Shown here piece after piece: positions 11,723 to 19,419 of a stretch of 64,000 nucleotides of DNA; the stretch's first letter is position 1, and every line of letters begins with the position of its first letter. The stretch comes from JBBSAT01 sp046351235 (lineage in GTDB: Bacteria > Myxococcota_A > Polyangia > Polyangiales > Sandaracinaceae), in contig JAXLYV010000007.1 of assembly GCA_046351235.1 (NCBI GenBank), positions 124,001 through 188,000 of the forward strand, given 5' to 3'. Position numbers and translations under genes: made by a program. Below the pieces are notes generated by a model. The model did not search any database. It was not told where the DNA came from and worked only from the letters and a program-made list of their open reading frames with translations.

Positions 11723-11819
11723 CGACGTGCCTCCCGAGCCGTTGGGCCGATAGAAGAGCACGTCGGGGGCGCGTCCGCACGGCCCACACGTTTTCGGGGG
11801 CGCGCCGCCGTGGCGGTCG

Positions 11820-11825
11820 TATCCT
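11820..11825 (+). promoter_or_regulatory. Putative -10 hexamer TATCCT
   Basis: TATCCT ends 8 nt before the ATG at 11834. It falls inside the extension that a GTG start at 11810 would require, so it also argues for the ATG. Confidence 0.4.
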
Positions 11826-11833
11826 CCGGCGCG

Positions 11834-14536
11834 ATGCACCCGGGGATCCGCCGCATCGAGACCCTCGTCCCGCGCAAGGCCGCACCTTTCGGCGGCAAGG
11901 CCCGTGCGCTCGCTTCGCTCGCTCGCGCGGGGTTCCCCGTGCCGGCGGCGTTCGCGATCTCGTCCGAGGTGATGACCGAGGCCCTCGCCGGCGCGCTCTC
12001 GCCCGCCGAGCTGCCCGACCACCTGCTGGCCGCGCCGGCCCGCGACGTGGGCGACGAGCGTCTCGCCGCGCTGGCGGCCCGCGTGCGCGAGGTGCCGATC
12101 CCCAAGGCGGCGCTGGAAGCGATCCGGCGCCAGCACGCCGCGCTCCGCGAAGAGGGAGCGCTCGCGGTCGCCGTGCGCAGCTCGGCCTTGCGCGAGGACG
12201 AGGACGCGCGCTCGGCCGCCGGCCTCTTCGAGAGCATCCTGGGCGTGACCACCGACGACGCGCTCGAGCACGCGATCCGCGAGGTCTGGGCGAGCCTCTA
12301 CACGCCCCGCGTGATGGCGTACCTCCGCGCGCTCGGCGTCACCGATCGCGCGGCGCTCGGTGTCGTGGTGCAGGCGCTCGTGCCGGCGGACGCGGCCGGC
12401 GTGCTCTTCACCGTGAATCCGCTCTCGGGCGACGAGGGCGAGATGATCGTCAACGCCGCCTACGGCCTCGGCGGCCCGGTCGTCGACGGCCGCGTCTCGC
12501 CCGACACCGTGCGCATCGACAAGGCCACGCGCTTCGTGCGCGATCGCGTGCTCGGCGAGAAGCTCCAGGCGATGCGCTACGCGGTCGAGCGTGGCCGCTA
12601 CGAGGAGGAGGTCGCGCCCGAGGCCGCCGGCCGCTTCGTGCTCGATGACCGTGCGATCGCGGCGCTCGCGGATCTCGGCGTGCGGATCGAGAACTTCTTC
12701 GGCGACGCGCGCGACGTGGAGTGGGCGCTCGTCGGCACGACGCTCTTCGTCCTGCAGGCGCGGCCCGTCACGGCGCTGAAGAAGCCGCCGGCCCGACCGG
12801 CGGCGCGCCGCGTGGCGGCCGATCGCGCGAAGACCGTCTGGTCGAACCTCAACGTCGGCGAGGCGCTCCCCGGCGTGGCGACGCCCTTCACGTGGTCGAT
12901 CCTGAGCGGCTTCTCGGACACCGGCTTCCGCCGCGCGTTCGGGGCGCTCGGGTGCGTCGTGCCGAAGGACGCCGAGCTCGTCGGCAACTTCCGCGGCCGC
13001 ATCTACCTGAACATGAGCGAGTTCTTCGCCATCGGCTCGCAGGTGCCCGGTCTCTCGCCGAAGGTGCTGCTCTCGCTCGGCGGCGGCGACGAGGCCGAGC
13101 GTCTCGAGATCGAGCGCGCGGGCGTCGGCTCGGCCGGGTTCTGGGCGCGGCTGCCGGTGACGACGGCGCGCTACTTCCGCGAGAACTTCCGGCTCACCGA
13201 GCGCGTGCACGCCTTCGAGGCGGAGTTCGGCGAGGACGTGCGGCGCATCGAGTCGATCGACTTCCGCCTCCTCTCGGCGACCGCGCTCCACCGCACGCTC
13301 GTCGACGTGGAGCGCTTGCTCGACTCGTCGGGCCAAGTGCTGCTCAACGTCTACGGGAACCTGCTCGCGTCGGTCGTGGCGCTGCGCGGGCTCGTGCACG
13401 TCGCGATGCGCGAGATGACGACCGCCGAGGCCGACCAGGCGATGCGCGATCTGTTGACCGGCCTGCACGACGTGGACAGCGCGGGCCCCGGGATCGCGCT
13501 CTACCGCGTGGCCGAGGTCGCGCGCCGCGACGCGCCCGCGCTCGCGTATCTCCAGTCGAAGGAAGCGGGCGAGCTGCGTGTCCGCGAGGTGCCGGCGGGG
13601 CCCACGCGCCTCGTGCTCGAGGAGTTCCTCGAGCGCTACGGCGACCGCGGCGCGCGCGAGGCCGAGATCGCCGAGCCGCGCTGGCGCGAGGACGCGACCT
13701 TGCCTTTCGCGACGATCCGGATGCACCTGCGCTCGATGCTCGCGGAGGCACCGCTCGCGAGCGGCACGTCCTCGAGCCGCGGGCCTTCGTCGGTCGAGGA
13801 GCGCCAGCGCGAGGTCCGTGCACGCGCCGAGGCACGCTTGTCCTCGGCGGTGCCCTTCTTCGCGCGGCCGCCGATGGTGCGCCTGCTCGCGCTCGTGCAG
13901 CACTTCGTGCGGCTGCGCGAGCGGCTGCGCGGCCACGTGGTGAAGGTGCTCGGCCTCTTCCGCACGGTCGCGCTCGATGCCTCGCGCCGCATGCTCGCGC
14001 TCGAGCCGGGGGTGGGGGAGGGCGGCGCGTTCTTTCTCGGCATCGACGAGCTGCACGCGGTGCTCAAGGGCGAGGCCCACGGCGTCGCGAGCCTCATCCA
14101 GAGCCGCCGCCTGCAGTTCGAGCGCGACCGCGCGCTCCCCGATCCGCCCGACACCTTCGTGGGCTTCCCGCCGCCGCTCGCCGAGCTCGAGGGCACGAAC
14201 GAGCTGTCCGGCGTGGGCGCCTCGCGCGGTCGCGCGATCGGCAAGGCGCGCGTGCTCAGGACCTCCCACGAGGCCGGCGCGCTGCAGGCGGGCGAGGTGC
14301 TCGTCTCGCACCACGCCGACGTGGGCTGGTCGCCGCTCTTCCTCGCCGCCGGCGCGCTCGTCACCGACCTGGGCGGCGCGCTCTCGCACGCGAGCGTCGT
14401 CGCGCGTGAGTTCGGGCTGCCGGCGGTCGTGAACGTGAAGACCGGTACGCGCGTGATCTCGACGGGCGACCTCGTCGAGGTCGACGGCGACCGCGGCGTC
14501 GTGCGCATCCTCGAGCGCGCGCGCGTTCCCTCGTGA
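11834..14536 (+). CDS. PEP-synthase/rifampin-phosphotransferase-like dikinase, 900 aa
   Basis: Domain order: N-terminal PPDK/PEP-synthase ATP-grasp domain (GGKARALASLARAGFPVP near residues 20-37, VRSSALREDEDARSAAG, QARPVTAL near 310). A long central domain (about 330-780) follows, then a C-terminal phosphohistidine swivelling domain with GGALSHASVVAREFGLPAV, catalytic His near residue 852. There is no PEP-binding TIM barrel after the His domain. Length and order match rifampin phosphotransferase (Rph), which phosphorylates its substrate using ATP and phospho-His and releases AMP, better than true PpsA. The real substrate is unknown. ATG at 11834 is preferred to GTG 11810. Neighbours give no pathway clue. 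Confidence 0.8.
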   Translation: MHPGIRRIETLVPRKAAPFGGKARALASLARAGFPVPAAFAISSEVMTEALAGALSPAELPDHLLAAPARDVGDERLAALAARVREVPIPKAALEAIRRQHAALREEGALAVAVRSSALREDEDARSAAGLFESILGVTTDDALEHAIREVWASLYTPRVMAYLRALGVTDRAALGVVVQALVPADAAGVLFTVNPLSGDEGEMIVNAAYGLGGPVVDGRVSPDTVRIDKATRFVRDRVLGEKLQAMRYAVERGRYEEEVAPEAAGRFVLDDRAIAALADLGVRIENFFGDARDVEWALVGTTLFVLQARPVTALKKPPARPAARRVAADRAKTVWSNLNVGEALPGVATPFTWSILSGFSDTGFRRAFGALGCVVPKDAELVGNFRGRIYLNMSEFFAIGSQVPGLSPKVLLSLGGGDEAERLEIERAGVGSAGFWARLPVTTARYFRENFRLTERVHAFEAEFGEDVRRIESIDFRLLSATALHRTLVDVERLLDSSGQVLLNVYGNLLASVVALRGLVHVAMREMTTAEADQAMRDLLTGLHDVDSAGPGIALYRVAEVARRDAPALAYLQSKEAGELRVREVPAGPTRLVLEEFLERYGDRGAREAEIAEPRWREDATLPFATIRMHLRSMLAEAPLASGTSSSRGPSSVEERQREVRARAEARLSSAVPFFARPPMVRLLALVQHFVRLRERLRGHVVKVLGLFRTVALDASRRMLALEPGVGEGGAFFLGIDELHAVLKGEAHGVASLIQSRRLQFERDRALPDPPDTFVGFPPPLAELEGTNELSGVGASRGRAIGKARVLRTSHEAGALQAGEVLVSHHADVGWSPLFLAAGALVTDLGGALSHASVVAREFGLPAVVNVKTGTRVISTGDLVEVDGDRGVVRILERARVPS

Positions 14537-14717
14537 GGGCCGATACCGGGCCCGCTCCGACCGAGTGAATCGGCGCGGGGCCCACCCCGCGTTCCGCCGC
14601 TCCATGCGCTCGCTCGGTCGCGCGAGCGAGACCGTGGCCCGCAGCCGCCGACGCCGGAGACGACCGCGCGAGCGCGAGACGAGGAGCTCGGCTCGCTCGG
14701 CCGCGTCCGACACGAAG

Positions 14718-14747
14718 ACGCCCGCGGGCCTCTCGGCGCGCGGGCGT
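14718..14747. terminator. Hairpin between convergent genes, putative bidirectional terminator
   Basis: A 9-bp inverted repeat (ACGCCCGCG / CGCGGGCGT) with a 12-nt loop sits between the dikinase gene and the convergent Ca-repeat gene. The 285-bp gap around it (14537-14821) holds no convincing reading frame. Confidence 0.4.
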
Positions 14748-14784
14748 TCTCGTCAGCTCTGGGCTCGGCTCATTTCGGGCAGCA

Positions 14785-14836
14785 GCCGGCCACGGTCACT
14801 CCGGGCAGTCGCCGGCCACGGTCACTCAGGGCATCC
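14785..14836. repeat. 26-bp tandem duplication spanning the stop codon of the Ca-repeat protein gene
   Basis: Two adjacent 26-bp units (14785-14810 and 14811-14836) share their first 17 bases exactly and differ at three of the last nine. The right-hand unit contains the last codons and TGA of the leftward gene; the left-hand copy lies just past the stop. It looks like slippage in the repeat-rich 3' end. Confidence 0.65.
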
Positions 14837-16405
14837 GTCCGCGTCGTGATCGCCGTCGTGGTCCTCGGGCTGATCGGGGCAGCGGTCGTGCGAGTCGCGG
14901 ATCGTGTCACCGTCGCGATCGCCCGGCGTGCCCGTGGGCGGGCCGGCCTCCTCGGGGCAGCCGTCGTCGTCCTCGAACCCGTCGGCGTCCTCCGCCTGGT
15001 CGGGGCACTGGTCGGCGTCGTCGGTCAGGCCGTCGCCGTCGAAGTCGGTCTCGGGGCAGCCGTCCTCGTCGCCGTAGCCGTCGGTGTCCTCCGGCTCGTC
15101 GGGGCACTGGTCGACGTCGTCGTTGATGTGATCGCGGTCGCGGTCGTTGTCGGGGCAGCCGTCGTCGTCGCGGTCGCCGTCCATGTCCTCCGGCTGCGTC
15201 GGGCAGCTGTCGTAGCCGTCCTGCACGCCGTCGCCGTCGGTGTCCACGTCGGGGCAGCCGTCCGTGTCGTCCTGGCCGTCGACGTCCTCGGCCTCGCTCG
15301 GGCAGTTGTCGAAGCCGTCGTTGATGCCGTCGCCGTCGTTGTCCTGGTCGGGGCAGCCGTCGGCGTCGTCGAAGTCGTCGAGGTCCTCGGCCTCGCTGGG
15401 GCACGCGTCGGTCGCGTCGAGGATGCCGTCGTGGTCCTCGTCGGTGGAGAGCGGCGCCCACTGGAAGCCGCCGAGCACGCGGAACACCGGCACGCCGATG
15501 CCGCCGATGATGCCGGGGCCCGCGCCGAGCGAGAACACCACGTCGTCCACGCGAAGGCGCGCGCCGAGCCGCGCCTCGAGGCCGTTGCCGTCCACGCGCG
15601 AGCTCAAGGACGAAGCGCCGTTCACCTCGGCGAACACGTCGATGAGCGGCGTGATCTCGTAGCCGATGGCGGCTGCGTACGTGAGCTGCGACTGCGCCGG
15701 CGTCGAGAAGAGCGTCTGTCCGTCGCGCCACACGCCGCCGATGTTGACGGCGAGGTGGAAGCCCGAGTTCACGAGCTCGGCGATCAAGTGGCCGCCGAAC
15801 GTCGGCGTCTCGTCGCCGAGGTAGTGGCGCGCGGCGATCGCGTGGCCCACGGGCGCGGTGCCGTAGACGACGAGGCCGAGGTGGAAGCCGCTGCCGTGAT
15901 CGTCGAGCAGGTTCACCTTCACGTGCAGGCGCGGATCGGCGAGCGCGATCGCGGAGCCACCGGGGAGCAGCGAGTTGCCGCGTCCTGCCGGGTCGAGGAA
16001 CGCATCGCCCACGGCGATCGCGAGCGGCAGCGTGAGGCTGATCTGAACGCGATCGAAGAGCGCGATGCCGCCGTAGAGGTGCGCGACGCCGAGATCGCTG
16101 ATGATGTTCGTCGGCGGATCGCCGTTCGTGTGGCAGTTGGCGCCCGTCGCGTCGCAGTCGGCGCCGTAGAGCCGGAACGGCTGGTAGCCGTAGTCGAGCG
16201 TGAGACCCGCGAAGCCGTTCAGCGCGCCGTGCACCACGGCGCCGTCGGTCATGAAGTAGTTGCCGGGCCCGGGCGCGACCTGGAAGCGGATGGCCGAGAA
16301 ATCGCCGAGCGGCGGCGTCTGGGCGTGCGCCCCCGAGACGGACGCGCCGACCACGAGGGCGAGGGCGGCGAGGGGCCAGGCGATGCTGCGAGCCATTCGG
16401 CGCAT
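14822..16405 (-). CDS. Outer-membrane-type protein with thrombospondin type 3 Ca-binding repeats, 527 aa
   Basis: Signal peptide about 1-29 (ALALVVGASVSGAHAQ). Residues about 30-310 are beta-rich with alternating polar/apolar strands and resemble an OmpA-like or transporter-type barrel (FHLGLVVYGTAPVGHAIA, VFAEVNGASSLSSRV). From about 315 come six Asp-rich repeats of the form DxDxDGxxDxxDxCP-ExEDxDxxxDxDGCP, typical thrombospondin type 3 calcium-binding units. The protein ends in the last repeat; the peptidoglycan-binding OmpA domain that often follows is missing. Start at 16405 is backed by GGAG five bases upstream. It precedes a TonB system on the opposite side of a 160-bp gap, same strand. 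Confidence 0.82.
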   Translation of the reverse strand: MRRMARSIAWPLAALALVVGASVSGAHAQTPPLGDFSAIRFQVAPGPGNYFMTDGAVVHGALNGFAGLTLDYGYQPFRLYGADCDATGANCHTNGDPPTNIISDLGVAHLYGGIALFDRVQISLTLPLAIAVGDAFLDPAGRGNSLLPGGSAIALADPRLHVKVNLLDDHGSGFHLGLVVYGTAPVGHAIAARHYLGDETPTFGGHLIAELVNSGFHLAVNIGGVWRDGQTLFSTPAQSQLTYAAAIGYEITPLIDVFAEVNGASSLSSRVDGNGLEARLGARLRVDDVVFSLGAGPGIIGGIGVPVFRVLGGFQWAPLSTDEDHDGILDATDACPSEAEDLDDFDDADGCPDQDNDGDGINDGFDNCPSEAEDVDGQDDTDGCPDVDTDGDGVQDGYDSCPTQPEDMDGDRDDDGCPDNDRDRDHINDDVDQCPDEPEDTDGYGDEDGCPETDFDGDGLTDDADQCPDQAEDADGFEDDDGCPEEAGPPTGTPGDRDGDTIRDSHDRCPDQPEDHDGDHDADGCPE

Positions 16406-16567
16406 GAGTTCTCCGGACGCGACACTCCCTGCGCCGCGCCTCGCGAGTATCGCTGACCTTCCTCACTGCTCGCAACGACGATGCGACGAGTCGCGAGAGT
16501 TCTAGCCACAGCGGCCGCGCGCTCGCGTGCAGCGTTCAGTGACTCTGCAGGGCCGGACGCCGTTGGG

Positions 16568-17398
16568 CTACAGGTGCAGATCGAAGATGCACTCGAAGTC
16601 GACCTGGGTCGCGACCGGGCTCCCGTCGCGATCGAGCGGCGTTCCCCAGGCGCCGGCCTCCTGGATCACCCGGACGCAGGCCTGACCGAAACCCTCGTGG
16701 CTCTCGTTGCGCATGCGGACGCGGCTCACGCGCCCGTCGGGCCCCACCCGCAGCCGCACGGTGGCCCGCCCCTCGATCGACTGGCGGCGTAGATCGCCCG
16801 GGTAGTACTGCCGGACCAGCTCGACGAGGTGATCCCGCGCCGGGAGCGAAGGCGGCGCCGAGAGATCGCGCAGGCCGACCATGCGCGGGCCGGGATCGAC
16901 GGCCCCGGTTCCCGACCCGCCCACGACACCGTCGGGCGACCCTTCGCGGCGGCGTCCCGTCACGACGCCCGTCGGGCCGCCGATCGGGCTGTCCATCGGC
17001 GCACCGCTGCCGACCGCGCTCTGCCAGCCGTCGGTGCTGTCGTTCGTCAGCGTCTCGCCGGTGAAGTCCTCGATCTGCTCCTCGGCCGCAGGCGGCGGCG
17101 TGTCGTCGGGGGGCGGCGGCTCCTCGGTCGGGGCCGTGGGGCGCTCACGGCGCACGGGCGGTGGCGGCACCTCCGGCTCGGGCTCGGGCTCCGGCTCGAC
17201 CACCTCGGGCTCGGGCTCGGGCGGCGGGGGCGGCGGCGGCGGCTCCTCGATGATCGCCACGGTCTCGAAGTGGAGCATCGCCGCGAGATCGTCGCTCGAC
17301 GGGAGCGAGACGAGCCCGAGCCACGCCGCGACGTGCAGCACGAGGCTGAGGCCGAAGCCCACCCCGAGGATCCACTGGCTCTGGCGCGAGTCGTACAT
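16568..17398 (-). CDS. tonB: TonB family energy transducer, 276 aa
   Basis: Single N-terminal membrane anchor (about 10-29, ILGVGFGLSLVLHVAAWLGL, with the His typical of TonB/TolA anchors). A Pro/Glu-rich periplasmic spacer (about 48-110: strings of P, then PEPEPE) follows. The C-terminal domain (about 190-276) is TonB-like, with LVRQYYPGDLRRQSIEGRATVRLRVGPDGRVSRVRM, split here only for description. The last residues are DFECIFDLHL. It would link proton flow through ExbBD to an outer-membrane receptor. It is downstream of exbB and exbD in the same leftward operon; no TonB-dependent receptor is in the window. Confidence 0.85.
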   Translation of the reverse strand: MYDSRQSQWILGVGFGLSLVLHVAAWLGLVSLPSSDDLAAMLHFETVAIIEEPPPPPPPPEPEPEVVEPEPEPEPEVPPPPVRRERPTAPTEEPPPPDDTPPPAAEEQIEDFTGETLTNDSTDGWQSAVGSGAPMDSPIGGPTGVVTGRRREGSPDGVVGGSGTGAVDPGPRMVGLRDLSAPPSLPARDHLVELVRQYYPGDLRRQSIEGRATVRLRVGPDGRVSRVRMRNESHEGFGQACVRVIQEAGAWGTPLDRDGSPVATQVDFECIFDLHL

Positions 17399-17428
17399 CT
17401 TCGGGCCCGCGGTCGAGGAGCGACGCGG

Positions 17429-17857
17429 TCAGGGCGTGGCGAGATCTTCGGGACGAACGTTGATGGCGAAGTGCGAGACGTGCTCGCGCCGCAGCAGATC
17501 CATGATGTGCACGACCTGGCCGTGCGAGACGCGCCCGTCGGCCGCGATCGTGGCGCGGGCCTCGGGCTCGCCCACGCGTGCGACATATTGCTGCACGCGC
17601 GTGCGGAGCGCAGCCTCCTCGATCGGCTCGGCATCGAGGTAGAGCGCGCCCGCCTGGTCGATCGAGATCGCCAGCGACTGCGGTGGCGTGCCCTCGCCGC
17701 TCGCGGCGTTGGGCAGGTCCATCGGGATGCTCTTGCTGACGATGTAGCTCGCCGTGACCATGAGGATGATCAGGAGCACGAGAACGACGTCGACCAACGG
17801 CGTCACGTTGATCGCCGTGATCATGTCGTCGTCGTCTTTTCCTGCGCCGCCCGCCAT
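17429..17857 (-). CDS. exbD: ExbD/TolR biopolymer transport protein, 142 aa
   Basis: Short cytoplasmic start, one membrane helix (about 14-36) with the conserved Asp at its beginning in INVTPLVDVVLVLLIILMVT, then a periplasmic domain ending EHVSHFAINVRPEDLATP. The helix Asp is the proton-carrying residue of the family. It works with ExbB as the proton channel that energises TonB. The gene begins 3 bp after the stop of exbB and lies 30 bp before tonB, so the three genes form one operon. Confidence 0.93.
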   Translation of the reverse strand: MAGGAGKDDDDMITAINVTPLVDVVLVLLIILMVTASYIVSKSIPMDLPNAASGEGTPPQSLAISIDQAGALYLDAEPIEEAALRTRVQQYVARVGEPEARATIAADGRVSHGQVVHIMDLLRREHVSHFAINVRPEDLATP

Positions 17858-17860
17858 GGC

Positions 17861-18643
17861 TCAGCTCGCGTCCTTGTCGTCGTCGTCGTCGTCGTCCTCG
17901 TCCTCGGAGGGCTTGCTGGGTGTGGCCTTGCCACCGGCCTTCGCCTTGGGTGCGTCCTTGGCCTTCGCCGGCTTCTCGTCGCTCGCGGGGCTCGCCGCGA
18001 TGCCGCGCTCGCTCGCCGGGCGCTCGGACTTGAGGAACGCGAGCACGTCCTTGCCCATCGCCTCGCCGCGCACGACGCGGCCCTTGATGAGGCGCTGGAA
18101 GAGGTTGAAGAACGCGACCGCGGGGAGGGCGACGAGCAGACCGATGAGCGTGGCGACGAGCGCCTCGCCGATCTGCGCCATGAGGCCCGCCGAGACCTGA
18201 CCGCCGCTCGACTCGAGCTCGTGGAACGAGCGCACGATGCCGATGACGGTGCCGGCCAGGCCGATGAAGGGCGCGTTGTTGCCGACGGTGCCGAGGAACG
18301 CGAGGTTGCGCTCCATGTCGAGCTTGCGGAGCGTGGCCTCGCCGGCCATGCGCTCCTCGGCCGAGGCCGCGCCGTCGACCACGGCATCGAGGCCCGCGAG
18401 CACGATGGCCGCCTCCGCGGAGCGCGAGGCGCGCATCGCGTTGCGGGCGCCCTCGACGTCGTCGTTCTTCAGCGCGCCGAGCAGCCGCTGCTTGAGCGCC
18501 GCCACGTCGTCGCGCGTCACGATGAAGTAGTAGACGCGATCGAGGATGATCGTGAGGCAGAGGACCGAGAGCGCGACGAGCAGGTACATGACCCACCCGG
18601 CTCCGAGCATCGCGAATGCAGTGAGCCTTTCCTGGATGTCCAT
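17861..18643 (-). CDS. exbB: ExbB/MotA/TolQ proton channel protein, 260 aa
   Basis: First helix about 15-38 (AGWVMYLLVALSVLCLTIIL), a large cytoplasmic loop, then two helices in GTVGNNAPFIGLAGTVIGIV and MAQIGEALVATLIGLLVALPAVAFF. The GLxGTVxGI and EALxAT(L)xGLxVAxPA signatures identify MotA/TolQ/ExbB. The C-terminus carries an unusual tail of about 45 residues rich in Lys, Ala, Pro, Glu and a final run of Asp (DEDDDDDDDKDAS). A GAGGAG ribosome-binding site precedes the ATG at 18643. First gene of the exbB-exbD-tonB operon. Confidence 0.93.
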   Translation of the reverse strand: MDIQERLTAFAMLGAGWVMYLLVALSVLCLTIILDRVYYFIVTRDDVAALKQRLLGALKNDDVEGARNAMRASRSAEAAIVLAGLDAVVDGAASAEERMAGEATLRKLDMERNLAFLGTVGNNAPFIGLAGTVIGIVRSFHELESSGGQVSAGLMAQIGEALVATLIGLLVALPAVAFFNLFQRLIKGRVVRGEAMGKDVLAFLKSERPASERGIAASPASDEKPAKAKDAPKAKAGGKATPSKPSEDEDDDDDDDKDAS

Positions 18644-18745
18644 CGACGATGCTTTCTCCTCGTGCTTTCGAGCCGGCGGAACCTACGAGCAAGCCTTTGT
18701 GTCCGCAAGGGCGCGAACGCGTTCGATTCCAAGCACCGAAAGGGG

Positions 18746-18751
18746 TACTCT
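18746..18751 (+). promoter_or_regulatory. Putative -10 hexamer TACTCT (GGTACTCT)
   Basis: GGTACTCT lies 44 nt before the ATG at 18796, in the gap shared with divergent exbB. The same octamer lies upstream of the copper monooxygenase gene (27195-27202). In both cases the gene has a Shine-Dalgarno sequence and a longer leader. Confidence 0.4.
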
Positions 18752-18795
18752 TTATTCCTCGTGCTCGGACGAGCCCCCCACCGAGGAGGTCCCGG

Positions 18796-19263
18796 ATGCC
18801 CGACCCGCCGAGGAAGAGCCTGCCGCCGGATCCTGCTGCCGCCGCCCAGCTCGGGCAGGAGCTGATCTCGAAGCTCCAGACCGACTTCGCGACGCACAAG
18901 CCGACCAAGGTCGCGACCGACCTGCTCGCCCAGATCGAGCAGGACTTCGGCGCGAAGAAGCGCGCCGAGGAACAGGCCCGCGCCCACGAGTTCGCGCAGG
19001 CCTTGCTCGGCAAGGTCGCGCGCGACTTCGGATCGGTGCGCCCCGGCCCGACGCCGGACGCGCCGCCGGTGGTCATTCCGGCGGCGCCTGCCGCGCCGCG
19101 CCCCGTGACGCTCGCGCCGCCGCCCACCGAGGAGGACCTGCGCGCGGCGCAGCAGCTCGAGGCCGCCGCCGCGGCGCCGCTCGGGAAAGACGACGAGGAA
19201 GAGGTCGCCGCGATGTCCGGCGGGGGCGCGTTCGGCTTCTTCAAGAAGCTCCTCGGCGGTTGA
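18796..19263 (+). CDS. Hypothetical protein, 155 aa, Ala/Pro-rich
   Basis: Not recognised. Two similar helical stretches are visible: LGQELISKLQTDFATHKPTK and HEFAQALLGKVARDFGSVRP, with a third partial unit between (DLLAQIEQDFGAKK). So the N-terminal half is made of short amphipathic repeats 'LxxxLxxDF'. A Pro/Ala linker and an acidic helix follow, and the end is GGGAFGFFKKLLGG, a possible membrane-active or docking helix. No signal peptide. Start at 18796 is supported by GAGGAGGT six bases upstream. Divergent from exbB. Confidence 0.6.
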   Translation: MPDPPRKSLPPDPAAAAQLGQELISKLQTDFATHKPTKVATDLLAQIEQDFGAKKRAEEQARAHEFAQALLGKVARDFGSVRPGPTPDAPPVVIPAAPAAPRPVTLAPPPTEEDLRAAQQLEAAAAAPLGKDDEEEVAAMSGGGAFGFFKKLLGG

Positions 19264-19343
19264 AGCGGTCGGCTCCCCGACCACGAAGGCCGGGGGCGCC
19301 GACCCACGTGCCGGCGGCACGCGCGACTCGATGGACGTCCGCG

Positions 19344-19370
19344 CGAGCCGATCACGAACGGATCGGCTCG
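19344..19370. terminator. Hairpin between convergent genes, putative terminator
   Basis: A 10-bp perfect inverted repeat (CGAGCCGATC / GATCGGCTCG) around a 7-nt loop lies between the 18796 gene and the convergent MopE-like gene. Confidence 0.45.
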
Positions 19371-19419
19371 GTCCCCTGGCGCGAGCCGCGCTACGCGCCG
19401 CTGGGCGCGAGCCTCGCCG

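Noticed and set aside
11810..11833. GTG start for the dikinase, 8 codons upstream
   Set aside because: The ATG at 11834 has a TATCCT hexamer 8 nt upstream, and the extra residues (MAVVSSGA) are not needed by the fold.
11546..14713. A 1055-codon minus-strand frame covering the dikinase gene
   Set aside because: Only its last 58 codons (11546-11722) are a real gene with Cys pairs; the remainder is Arg/Glu/His-rich shadow of the dikinase.
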